The position numbers and the translations under genes were made by a program. A model generated the notes under the pieces. It did not search any database. It saw only the letters and a list, made by a program, of their open reading frames with translations, and was not told where the DNA came from. Source: Sphingobium sp. SCG-1 (GTDB lineage: Bacteria; Pseudomonadota; Alphaproteobacteria; Sphingomonadales; Sphingomonadaceae). From it: DNA of 64,000 nt. The stretch covers positions 62,001-126,000 of the forward strand of contig NZ_CP026373.1 of assembly GCF_002953135.1 (NCBI RefSeq), written 5' to 3'. Positions 16,722-23,794 of this stretch are shown here, piece after piece (the first letter of the stretch is position 1; each line of letters opens with the position of its first letter).

Positions 16722-17738
16722 ATGAGCAGAAAGAATGCGAGTTTCGCAGCAGAACTGGCCGCCGGAATCAATCCACCCGAAGATGGTGTGCCCGCGCCGC
16801 GCCGGCCTGGGCTGGGCGCCAATGTTCTGACAAATCGGGAGAATCGGTTGGCCGAACTGGCGGCTGGTACGGTCGTCAGCCGCACCCATGAATTGGTTGA
16901 TCCCGCGCGTTGTCGGATGTGGGCAGGACATAACCGCGAATATGCCTTGCTCAACGAAGAGCGGTGCGCCGACCTTATCGAGAGCATGAAGGCGCAAGGG
17001 CGCCAAGAGATGCCCGCGATCGTCCGCCGCGTGCGCGGTGAGCCCGATTATGATTTCGAGGTGATTTGCGGCGCGCGACGCCATTGGTCGATCAGCTGGC
17101 TACGCGGCCACAACTATCCCGACTTCCGCTTCCTGATCGATATTCGCGAACTGTCGGACGAGGAAGCGTTCCGCATTGCGGACATTGAGAACAGAGCGCG
17201 CGAAGACCTCAGCGATCTGGAACGCGCCCGCGATTATCTTCGTGCGCTTGATGCCTATTATGAGGGCCGGCAAAAGGTGATGGCCGAGCGGATCAACGTC
17301 ACCGAGAGCTGGCTGAGCCGTTATCTCGATCTCGCGCGCCTACCAGCGGAACTGATGGTCGCCTTTCCCAATCCGCAGGATTTGCGGATCAAGCACGTCA
17401 CGACCATCAAGCCCTTGCTGAAGCCCGATGATCGTCGCCAGCGGGTGTTTGCCGAAGCAGCGGCGCTCAGCGCGCGATCGGGAGGGGAGGGCGCTCCTAT
17501 TGCGGTGCCTGATATTCTCCGTGCATTGGCACTGGCAGCCGATCCCCCCAAGAGGTCAGGATCCCCCAAGAGGTCAGGATCGATCGAAACCGTGGCGTCG
17601 CAGAGCGGAAAGCCATTGCTTCGGTTTGAGGGTAAGGACCGTAAGGGGGTGAGGATCACCTTGCTCCCACACGGTGGCGGTTCTCGGGACGAAGCGGAGG
17701 CCGCTATCAAGATCTTGCTCGACGCGCATTGGCAGTAG
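16722..17738 (+). CDS. parB: ParB-family centromere-binding protein
   Basis: 338 aa. The ParB N-terminal domain is at about 60-145 (ALLNEERCADLIESMKAQG; VICGARRHWSISWL in place of the usual GERR box; then ADIENRAREDLSDLERA). An HTH follows (MAERINVTESWLSRYLDLARLP, about 185-207). The C-terminal region holds a tandem PKRSGS duplication (about residues 275-286) encoded by two inverted copies of the origin iteron. It partners ParA and presumably binds the palindromes beside parA. It is distinct from the 684-aa ParB-like protein in the minus-strand block. Confidence 0.9.
   Translation: MSRKNASFAAELAAGINPPEDGVPAPRRPGLGANVLTNRENRLAELAAGTVVSRTHELVDPARCRMWAGHNREYALLNEERCADLIESMKAQGRQEMPAIVRRVRGEPDYDFEVICGARRHWSISWLRGHNYPDFRFLIDIRELSDEEAFRIADIENRAREDLSDLERARDYLRALDAYYEGRQKVMAERINVTESWLSRYLDLARLPAELMVAFPNPQDLRIKHVTTIKPLLKPDDRRQRVFAEAAALSARSGGEGAPIAVPDILRALALAADPPKRSGSPKRSGSIETVASQSGKPLLRFEGKDRKGVRITLLPHGGGSRDEAEAAIKILLDAHWQ
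17545..17578 (-). repeat. Two inverted iterons inside parB
   Basis: On the minus strand, 17563-17578 and 17545-17560 each read CCTGACCTCTTGGGGG, matching the origin iteron consensus CCTGACC-N4-GGGGG exactly, 18 bases apart. They lie about 3.5 kb from the origin array and in opposite orientation. Confidence 0.8.
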
Positions 17739-17746
17739 CCTCCGCG

Positions 17747-18667
17747 TTACCCGAGTTTGGCTACCAGTTTGCGTGCTCCCTGCGGCGTGACCTCAAGAAG
17801 CCGCGCCACTGCAGATGGGCGAAGACCGGGATAGGCAAGCGCAAGGCGCGCGAGGAGCGGTGCGCGGCTGCGGCGCGTTGCCGATACGTCCAACGCTTTT
17901 GACCCTTGACGCTCGATCCAGTCGAGATCCTTCAGGCCGGACTGGCAGGTCGCGAGCAGCGATCGCATCATGAGATCCGTCAACTCTGTAACAGCGTGTG
18001 GCGGGAATTTCGGCAACAGAATGAGCGAAGGCAGGGCGCCCAATGTGAGCCCGGCATGATGGAGCATGGCAGGGACATGGCTGGCCACAAGCCAGGCGCG
18101 ATCGCGCGCCCTCGGCTCGAGCATGAGCGTCCGACCGTCGATCGTGGTCACATCCACCGCAGATTGCTCGGCGACGACGACCGCCTTGAGCATGGCGGCA
18201 ATCCGATCGGCGACGGAGTGCAGCGAGGCAGAAGGGTAGGGGGCTTGTGCTTCGATACGAGCCTGCCGCCACGCCGGACCGAAATAGGCCATGTCGCTGC
18301 CTGCCCAGATTTCGGCTTCGGATCGATCGTCAAGCACAGTGCGCAAGACGTTGAGCGTCGCGCGCGCCAGCGGCCCCTTATCGCCAATGCTAGCCTCGAT
18401 CGCGAGATGAAACACCGCTGCCACAGAGACAGGATCGTTCAACCCTTCAGAGGCGCGGGGAGGGGGTGTGCGTCCGCAAATCCAATCCTGCAAATGCCGG
18501 ACGTCGATTGGCGCGCCGGCGAGACCGGCGAGTTGGGCTGCGCCCTGCAACCGCGCGCGGGCCAGCCAAATGTCAGCCCATGGGCTGTTTTGCAGGCGTC
18601 CATCCAGTCGGCCGAGCAGGAGCATTGCCTGCTCACTGGAGGCATGGAAAGGGGAGAGCGAGGCCAT
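17747..18667 (-). CDS. DUF1612/HTH-type (RHE_PE00001-like) protein
   Basis: 306 aa from ATG 18667; a TTG at 18703 in the same frame would add 12 residues. The N-terminal part (SPFHASSEQAMLLLGRLD, AARARLQGAAQLA-like pattern) and the C-terminal helix-turn-helix (ALAYPGLRPSAVARLLEVTP followed by QGARKLV) resemble the DUF1612 plus HTH proteins found on rhizobial and sphingomonad plasmids. It converges on parB, with only 8 bases between the stops. Role unknown; a DNA-binding regulator is the simplest guess. The long plus-strand frame antisense to it has no protein-like features. Confidence 0.6.
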   Translation of the reverse strand: MASLSPFHASSEQAMLLLGRLDGRLQNSPWADIWLARARLQGAAQLAGLAGAPIDVRHLQDWICGRTPPPRASEGLNDPVSVAAVFHLAIEASIGDKGPLARATLNVLRTVLDDRSEAEIWAGSDMAYFGPAWRQARIEAQAPYPSASLHSVADRIAAMLKAVVVAEQSAVDVTTIDGRTLMLEPRARDRAWLVASHVPAMLHHAGLTLGALPSLILLPKFPPHAVTELTDLMMRSLLATCQSGLKDLDWIERQGSKALDVSATRRSRAPLLARLALAYPGLRPSAVARLLEVTPQGARKLVAKLG

Positions 18668-18740
18668 CAATCCAGTCTCTATCGCAACCAATTGAGAAAC
18701 CAAACACCTAGGTTAGTTTCGCCGGACATAGCCACAGGAT

Positions 18741-18778
18741 TATGGACACACGATAATTGCACTTATCGCATGTCCATA
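18741..18778. promoter_or_regulatory. dif/res-like recombination site candidate
   Basis: The left half is TATGGACACACGATAA, then a 6-base centre TTGCAC, then the right half TTATCGCATGTCCATA. The halves are inverted repeats with only the two bases at one position pair (CA/CA) failing to match. Two 11-base-plus arms around a 6-base spacer with inner CGATAA/TTATCG is the geometry of XerCD dif sites. It lies 40 bases upstream of the tyrosine recombinase gene. Confidence 0.55.
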
Positions 18779-18817
18779 TTTGACCTCTCTTTACGAAATG
18801 CGCTACACATCGCGCCG

Positions 18818-20050
18818 ATGGATCACTTCGCGCATCTCGACGACAACGCCCTGATGGCTGGGGAAACGGCGTCTGCGCCGATGGCGGCGGCCGACGATCT
18901 GTCGTGGGCGGTGGTGAAGATGCGCGCGGGCGAGCGCATCATCGTCAACGAGGCGCTGATCGCCGCGTATCAGGCCGCGTCTTCGCCGCACAGCATCCGC
19001 GCGCTCAAGTCCGATCTGGAAGCATTCGACCTCTGGTGTCGACGCCACAACCGGATCGCGCTGCCGGCAACGCCCGAGACCGTAGCCGACTATCTCGACG
19101 CGCGGGCGGGGCAGGGGAGCCGACCGGCGTCTCTCGGCCGCTACAAGGCGTCGATCGCCAAGATCCACCAGCTGCTCGACCTGAAGGATCCGACGCCCGC
19201 CCCGCTGGTCAAGCTGCGGCTACAGGCCGTGCGCCGCGAAAAAGGGGCGGCGCAGAAGCAGGCGCGGCCGTTGCGGTTCAAAGGTCCGGTACGTGACGTT
19301 GAGCGTGACAAGGCGCGGGGGCTCAATATTCGCGCCTTGCTCGAGAGCTGCGGCGACGATCTGCCGGGGTTGCGCGATCGGGCGCTGCTGTCGACCGCCT
19401 ATGATACCGGTCTGCGCGCCTCCGAACTGGTGGCGGTCGCAGTCGAGCATGTTATCGAGGCGATCGATCCCGAGGCGCGGCTGCTGAAAATTCTGCGTAG
19501 CAAGAGCGATCCGGACGGGGAGGGGGCGACCGCCTATCTCAGCCCGCGCACCGTGGCGGCGATCGCGGCCTGGACCGAGGCGGCCGAGACAACGGCCGGG
19601 CCGCTGTTCCGCCGGGTGCAGGTGCGGCGCTACAAGGCCCGCGCTGCGGTGCGCGGTCGGCCGATCGACAGCATCTCGGGCCGCGAGACATGGGATCTGC
19701 GCAAGACGCTTTCCAAGCCGGCCGTGAAGGCACGCGTTGAGTATGACATTGGCACCGTCGCGCTGCACCCGGGATCGATCGGGCCGATCTTTCGGTCGAT
19801 CATCCAGCGGGCGTTCGATCGTGGCGCGCTGCCCGATGTGACAGCCGACGATCTGGCTCGGCTGCTCAAGGGGATCAGTGCGCACTCGACGCGGGTGGGG
19901 TTGAACCAGGACCTCTTCACGAGTGGCGAGGATCTTGCTGGCATCATGGATGCGCTGCGCTGGAAGTCGCCACGGATGCCACTGGCGTACAACCGCAATC
20001 TGGCTGCGGAGCAGGGTGCGGCAGGTCGACTGATGGCGAAAATCGCTTAG
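18818..20050 (+). CDS. Tyrosine recombinase (Xer/integrase family)
   Basis: 410 aa from ATG 18818; an ATG at 18770 would overlap the dif-like palindrome and is less likely. The N-terminal SAM-like core-binding domain covers about 35-130. The catalytic domain carries R200 (DTGLRASELVA), a beta-hairpin K229 (LRSKSDPDGEG), H356-R359 (HSTRVG), W382 (RWKS) and nucleophile Y391 (LAYNRN), so the full set is present. With the adjacent site it could resolve plasmid dimers. Alternatively it is an integrase of an inserted element, but no att duplication was seen. Confidence 0.88.
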   Translation: MDHFAHLDDNALMAGETASAPMAAADDLSWAVVKMRAGERIIVNEALIAAYQAASSPHSIRALKSDLEAFDLWCRRHNRIALPATPETVADYLDARAGQGSRPASLGRYKASIAKIHQLLDLKDPTPAPLVKLRLQAVRREKGAAQKQARPLRFKGPVRDVERDKARGLNIRALLESCGDDLPGLRDRALLSTAYDTGLRASELVAVAVEHVIEAIDPEARLLKILRSKSDPDGEGATAYLSPRTVAAIAAWTEAAETTAGPLFRRVQVRRYKARAAVRGRPIDSISGRETWDLRKTLSKPAVKARVEYDIGTVALHPGSIGPIFRSIIQRAFDRGALPDVTADDLARLLKGISAHSTRVGLNQDLFTSGEDLAGIMDALRWKSPRMPLAYNRNLAAEQGAAGRLMAKIA

Positions 20051-20159
20051 GGCACCTGGCTGAATTACCAGAAGTGACTGGTCCTTCGCATCGACAGCGG
20101 CCAATCCGCTGGCCATCGGCCTAGAGCGAGATCGCAGAATAGGTTTTGCATGTATCACT

Positions 20160-20561
20160 TCAGCTATCGAATGCTTGCAATATGGGGCAGGGACCTTCGG
20201 ACGATGCGCCGCATTCTGCAGCGAGCCGGGTGAGAGCCTCTCGTGCTAGCGATAGCTCGGCAATCTTGCGGTCCAGAACATCGATTTGCGGTGCAGCGAG
20301 CGCCCGCGCGCGAACGCGATCGTTATTGGCGTCCAACTCGAGCAGCTCGCGGATTTGTTCGAGCGTGAAGCCTGCCGATTGAGCGGCGCGAATGAAGCGC
20401 AAGCGGCGCACATCGTCTTCGCCATAGCGGCGAACGCCGCGCGATCCGGTCGGACCTCCCAGTGCAGGCTCCGCCATGAGCTCGCGACGCTGGTAATAGC
20501 GCACGGTCTCGACACCGACGCCGCCCTGCTCGGCGAGGCGCGCAATTGTCATCGACATCAT
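20160..20561 (-). CDS. MerR-family metal/thiol-responsive regulator
   Basis: About 133 aa. The MerR HTH is clear (IARLAEQGGVGVETVRYYQRRELM), with the wing RRYGEDDVRRLRFI and a long helix. The C-terminal loop CGASSEGPC is a CX7C pair as in CueR-type sensors. The first mercury Cys of true MerR is missing (NDRVRARAL at that position), so it is not a mercury regulator by this criterion. ATG 20561, 20558 and 20552 are all possible starts. It is divergent from the glutaredoxin-MauE gene and shares its MerR-type promoter. Confidence 0.8.
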   Translation of the reverse strand: MMSMTIARLAEQGGVGVETVRYYQRRELMAEPALGGPTGSRGVRRYGEDDVRRLRFIRAAQSAGFTLEQIRELLELDANNDRVRARALAAPQIDVLDRKIAELSLAREALTRLAAECGASSEGPCPILQAFDS

Positions 20562-20564
20562 GCC

Positions 20565-20596
20565 TTGACTCCGGACTATGGTACGGACCCTATATG
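20565..20596 (+). promoter_or_regulatory. MerR-type promoter of the glutaredoxin-MauE gene
   Basis: TTGACT (20565-20570) and TATATG (20591-20596) are 20 bases apart, or 19 if CTATAT is taken as the -10. The spacer holds the dyad CCGGAC-TATG-GTACGG, close to standard MerR-family operators. Confidence 0.65.
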
Positions 20597-20634
20597 GGGC
20601 TGGTGCAGCATGTCGCAAGCAATCGAGGCACCAG

Positions 20635-21456
20635 ATGAGTACGCGTCCCACCGCCGTCATTCACCGCATGGTGATGCCCGAGCATATCTGCCCTTACGGC
20701 CTGAAGGCCGTCGACTTGCTGAAGCGCAAGGGGTTCGCGGTAGAGGATCACTGGCTGCGCACCCGCGCCGAGACCGATGCGTTCAAAGCAGAGCAACAGG
20801 TCAAGACGACACCTCAGATCTTCATCACGGGGGAACGCATCGGAGGCTACGATGATCTGCGTCGCCATTTCGGCCAGCATGTCGCGCAGGCCGGAGAAAC
20901 CAGCTATCGCCCGGTGATCGCGGTGTTCGCTGTGACGGCCCTGATGGCGCTGGCGGCAAGCCAGGCAGCGTTCGGTAGTCCCCTCACGGTGCGCACGGGT
21001 GAATGGTTCATCGCCTTCAGCATGTGCGTCCTCGCTATCCTGAAATCGCAGGACATCGAACGCTTTTCGACTATGTTTCTCAACTACGACCTCCTGGCGC
21101 GGCGCTGGGTGCGGTACGGCTATATCTATCCGTTTGCCGAAGCGCTTGCCGGCGTGCTGATGGTCGCTGGCGTCTGGCCATGGTTGTCTGTTCCTGTCGC
21201 ACTCTTTGTCGGAACGGTTGGCGCGGTCTCGGTGTTCAAGGCGGTCTACATCGATCGTCGTGAACTCAAATGTGCCTGCGTTGGTGGATCGAGCAGCGTG
21301 CCGCTCGGCTTCGTGTCACTCACCGAAAATCTGATGATGGTCGCAATGCGATCTGGATGGTGGCGATGTGATGAAGCCCTCCGATCCCGATGGCCGCCCG
21401 TCGCGGGCGATCGGCATCAACGACACGGTGCCGGCACCCCTGATCCGTCTGCTTGA
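20635..21456 (+). CDS. Glutaredoxin-MauE fusion membrane protein with a frameshifted C-terminus
   Basis: Start at ATG 20635. The N-terminal glutaredoxin-like domain (residues about 8-80) has HICPYGLKAVDLLKRKGF, with one Cys only, and a TPQIFITGERIGGYDDL substrate-binding signature. Four hydrophobic helices of MauE/DoxX type follow, ending near VPLGFVSLTENLMMVAM. After that Met the frame changes: restoring one base at about 21348 gives AIWMVAM and a stop at 21369-21371, the expected family end. As read, 30 unrelated residues are added instead. It probably delivers thiol redox power in metal stress, under the divergent MerR. Confidence 0.75.
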   Translation: MSTRPTAVIHRMVMPEHICPYGLKAVDLLKRKGFAVEDHWLRTRAETDAFKAEQQVKTTPQIFITGERIGGYDDLRRHFGQHVAQAGETSYRPVIAVFAVTALMALAASQAAFGSPLTVRTGEWFIAFSMCVLAILKSQDIERFSTMFLNYDLLARRWVRYGYIYPFAEALAGVLMVAGVWPWLSVPVALFVGTVGAVSVFKAVYIDRRELKCACVGGSSSVPLGFVSLTENLMMVAMRSGWWRCDEALRSRWPPVAGDRHQRHGAGTPDPSA

Positions 21457-21500
21457 AGGGCAGACCGCACTTCCGCGCGTCGTAACCGATCTCCGACCCG
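21385..21500 (+). pseudogene. Multicopper oxidase (copA-type) remnant
   Basis: The plus-strand frame reads DGRPSRAIGINDTVPAPLIR then LLEGQTALPRVVTDL. This resembles the N-terminal cupredoxin entry of plasmid multicopper oxidases (RAIGINGTVPAPLIRxREG). Nothing of the copper-binding HxH motifs remains. It suggests that a copper-resistance cassette once stood upstream of the cus genes. Confidence 0.5.
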
Positions 21501-21603
21501 CGATTAGGGTGCGACGAATTTCGAATCTCTTATTTCGACGCTCTTGCCGAGCTATCGAATGCGCTGGTGTAACGATGTGAACATCCAGGGCGTATTGGAG
21601 GCT

Positions 21604-21657
21604 ATGAACATGTCGTTGTGCCTTACCCCTTCTTGGCCTACTCCAGAGCAGCAGTGA
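21604..21657 (+). CDS. Possible 17-aa leader peptide
   Basis: ATG 21604 is preceded by a good GGAGG. The peptide is MNMSLCLTPSWPTPEQQ, and its TGA (21655-21657) overlaps the GTG (21654-21656) that probably starts the next gene. This looks like translational coupling. It could also be the displaced N-terminus of that gene after a frameshift. Confidence 0.35.
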   Translation: MNMSLCLTPSWPTPEQQ

Positions 21658-22025
21658 AACGCGCGCTTCGCCTCTTTCTCCTTTTCGGAGCCCTGATTGG
21701 CCTGTTCGGCCAAGCGGTCGCCTATGCATCGGTCCAAACTGCGTCGTCCGCGCCGATGGCTATGTCGGGCATGACCAATTCAGGCATGTCCGAAGACTGC
21801 ATAAAGATGATGGCGCAGCAGCAGCCCCAGCAAAAACCCTGCAAGGGCATGACTTTGGCCTGCATCGCAGCGATGGGTTGTGTCGTTCCCATGGTCGTGC
21901 GGAACGATTCTCCAGCGCTTGTCAGTCGCGGGGCCGGTCCTGCGCTCGCTTTCTGGCCGACCACCACGGTCCTGCTTGGCAGTGACCTCACGCCCGAACT
22001 GGAACCACCCACTCTCCTTGGCTGA
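21654..22025 (+). CDS. Small secreted Met/Cys-containing protein near the cus genes
   Basis: About 123 aa from GTG 21654; upstream in-frame starts are possible. It has a signal-peptide-like start (VKRALRLFLLFGALIGLFGQAVAYA) and then a Met-rich stretch (APMAMSGMTNSGMSEDC) and CKGMTLACIAAMGCVVPMV. Met and Cys clusters fit periplasmic copper or silver binding. No named family recognised. It precedes another small exported protein and the RND genes in the same direction, so it is probably part of the metal-resistance cluster. Confidence 0.55.
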   Translation: MKRALRLFLLFGALIGLFGQAVAYASVQTASSAPMAMSGMTNSGMSEDCIKMMAQQQPQQKPCKGMTLACIAAMGCVVPMVVRNDSPALVSRGAGPALAFWPTTTVLLGSDLTPELEPPTLLG

Positions 22026-22128
22026 TCGCATCCGGCCGTCAGGCTGGCAGGATCGTTGCGCCTGACGCGCATCGGAATGACCTGCCTGACCTGCGGCCAC
22101 CCCACGATTATCGCCAAAGGAAAGTGTC

Positions 22129-22428
22129 ATGAATAGGTTCAAATCCGTCGCCGCCATCATTGCGGCGTCCCTCTCCATGTTTACCTTCGCGCCGGCGTTC
22201 GCCCAGAGCGATGCCTCCGCCGCGGCCCAAGGCCATTACGAATGGCGTCAGGCACCGCAATATGGACCGCGTGCGCCACTCCAAGCCGCCCGGCGCGTCT
22301 GGGTGCCGGACGCCATGCACATGGCAAGCTGTGCCTGCGACTTGATGAAAATGAGCGGCACCGCTGCAACTGCCTGCATGAAGGCGATGCCTGGCATGGC
22401 GTCTCCTTCGGGCGCGGCGGCCGGCTAG
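22129..22428 (+). CDS. Small exported hypothetical protein
   Basis: 99 aa with a Sec signal peptide ending in APAFA-Q (about residues 20-26) and AGGAAAG-type ribosome site before ATG 22129. The mature part is short and basic, with MHMASCACDLMKMSG and ACMKAMPGM, again Met/Cys-rich. It lies between the previous exported protein and the outer-membrane component gene. A periplasmic metal-binding accessory is a reasonable guess; no family name known to me. Confidence 0.6.
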   Translation: MNRFKSVAAIIAASLSMFTFAPAFAQSDASAAAQGHYEWRQAPQYGPRAPLQAARRVWVPDAMHMASCACDLMKMSGTAATACMKAMPGMASPSGAAAG

Positions 22429-22564
22429 GATAAGCCCCTGGCTGGTCCGGTCCTTCTTGACGGTCAGGTCTGAGATATCGGCGGAGCGTGCCTCGCTCCG
22501 CCGATATTGTCCTGCCGCATTCGATAGCGCCGCGCCGGCCTGATCTCAGGATCGGGAGATTTTC

Positions 22565-23794
22565 ATGCGATTGTTCCTATGTTTGCCGTTGCTCGCCGCC
22601 ATTCCCGGCGTTGCGTTCGCCGGGCCGCTCACCTTCGACGCCGCGCTCCAGCGCGCGCTACAGGACGCACCGTCGCTCAAGGCCAGGGCGCTCGGCGCCG
22701 ATGCCGCCCGGTCTGCGCGCGGTGCGGCGGGCGCGCTCCCCGATCCGACGCTTGGCGTGGGCGTGGAGAGCTTTCCGATCTCCGGGCCGCTCGCGTTCGA
22801 GCCCCAGCGTGACGATTTTACCATGGCTCGGATCGGCGTGTCGCAGGACATTCCCAATCTCGCCAAGCGCCATGCCCAGCAAGCGCGTGCCGAGAGCGAC
22901 ATCAGGGCAGCCGACGCCGACACCGCCGTCGAGGCCCGCACCGTCGAGGTCGGGACCGCACTGGCCTGGATCAACCTTGCATACGCAGAGCGCAGGCTTG
23001 CCGCGCTTGACGATGTTCTGTCTCGTCTCGGGCGCGTGGTCACAACAACACCGAGCGCAGTCGCCTCGGGCAACGCGCGACCAGCCCAGACATTGGCCGG
23101 ACAGCAGGCCATCGCGACGATGCAGGATCGCCGGAGTGAGCTGGTTTCGACCGTGGCGCGGGCACGCGCGACATTGACCCGCTGGACCGGCGATCCCGCG
23201 CCCGAGATTGCCGGCGCCATCCCGGATTTCCCGGTCGATGAAGCTGGTTTGCGGGCGGGCCTCGATCGCCACCCGACCATCAAGATGATCGATGCCCAGG
23301 CGGGCCAGGCCGATGCCGATATACGCCTGGCTGACGCCGGCCGGCGGTCCGACTTCGGCGTGAATGTTGGCTATCAGCGCCGCGACCCCCGCTTCGGCGA
23401 CTATGTCTCGGCCGGGGTGACGGTCAGCCTGCCGTTCTTCACCCGCACGCGCCAAAATGCCGGGATCGCTGCAGCCCAGGCCAATGCCGGGCGGGTCGTG
23501 GCAGAGCGCGAAGCGGCGCGCCGCGCGCTCGCCGCCGACCTCGATGCCGATATCGCCGATCATGTCATGCACCACGAACAATGGATGCGCGCACAGGGCA
23601 CCCTGCAGCCGCTCGCCGAGCAGCGGGTGAAACTGGAGACCGCCAGCTACGGAGCGGGGCGCGCCAGCCTGGTCGATATCGCCGACGCCTATGCCGCGCT
23701 CGCCGACGCGACCCTCAATACCCTCGACCGTGAAGCCTTGGTCGCCGCCGATGGCGCCCGATTGACCCTCACCTATCGGAGCGACGCACGATGA
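22565..23794 (+). CDS. cusC: TolC-family outer-membrane efflux protein (CusC type)
   Basis: 409 aa with a signal peptide (MRLFLCLPLLAAIPGVAFA). The two long-helix repeats of outer-membrane factors are recognisable: FDAALQRALQDAPSLKARAL, GALPDPTLGVGVE and SQDIPNLAKRHAQQARAESD in repeat one, and VNVGYQRRDPRFGDYVSAGV and SLPFFTRTRQNAGIAAAQA in repeat two. It forms the trimeric outer-membrane duct. Its stop overlaps the start of cusB by 4 bases (ATGA), so the three RND genes form one operon. Confidence 0.88.
   Translation: MRLFLCLPLLAAIPGVAFAGPLTFDAALQRALQDAPSLKARALGADAARSARGAAGALPDPTLGVGVESFPISGPLAFEPQRDDFTMARIGVSQDIPNLAKRHAQQARAESDIRAADADTAVEARTVEVGTALAWINLAYAERRLAALDDVLSRLGRVVTTTPSAVASGNARPAQTLAGQQAIATMQDRRSELVSTVARARATLTRWTGDPAPEIAGAIPDFPVDEAGLRAGLDRHPTIKMIDAQAGQADADIRLADAGRRSDFGVNVGYQRRDPRFGDYVSAGVTVSLPFFTRTRQNAGIAAAQANAGRVVAEREAARRALAADLDADIADHVMHHEQWMRAQGTLQPLAEQRVKLETASYGAGRASLVDIADAYAALADATLNTLDREALVAADGARLTLTYRSDAR

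Noticed and set aside
17906..18817. Plus-strand extension giving the recombinase a 714-aa reading
   Set aside because: The extra 300 residues are antisense to the DUF1612/HTH-type gene and lack protein features; recombinases of this family start near 18818.
20051..20159. Possible attachment-site duplication after the tyrosine recombinase
   Set aside because: No direct repeat matching the upstream palindrome was seen.
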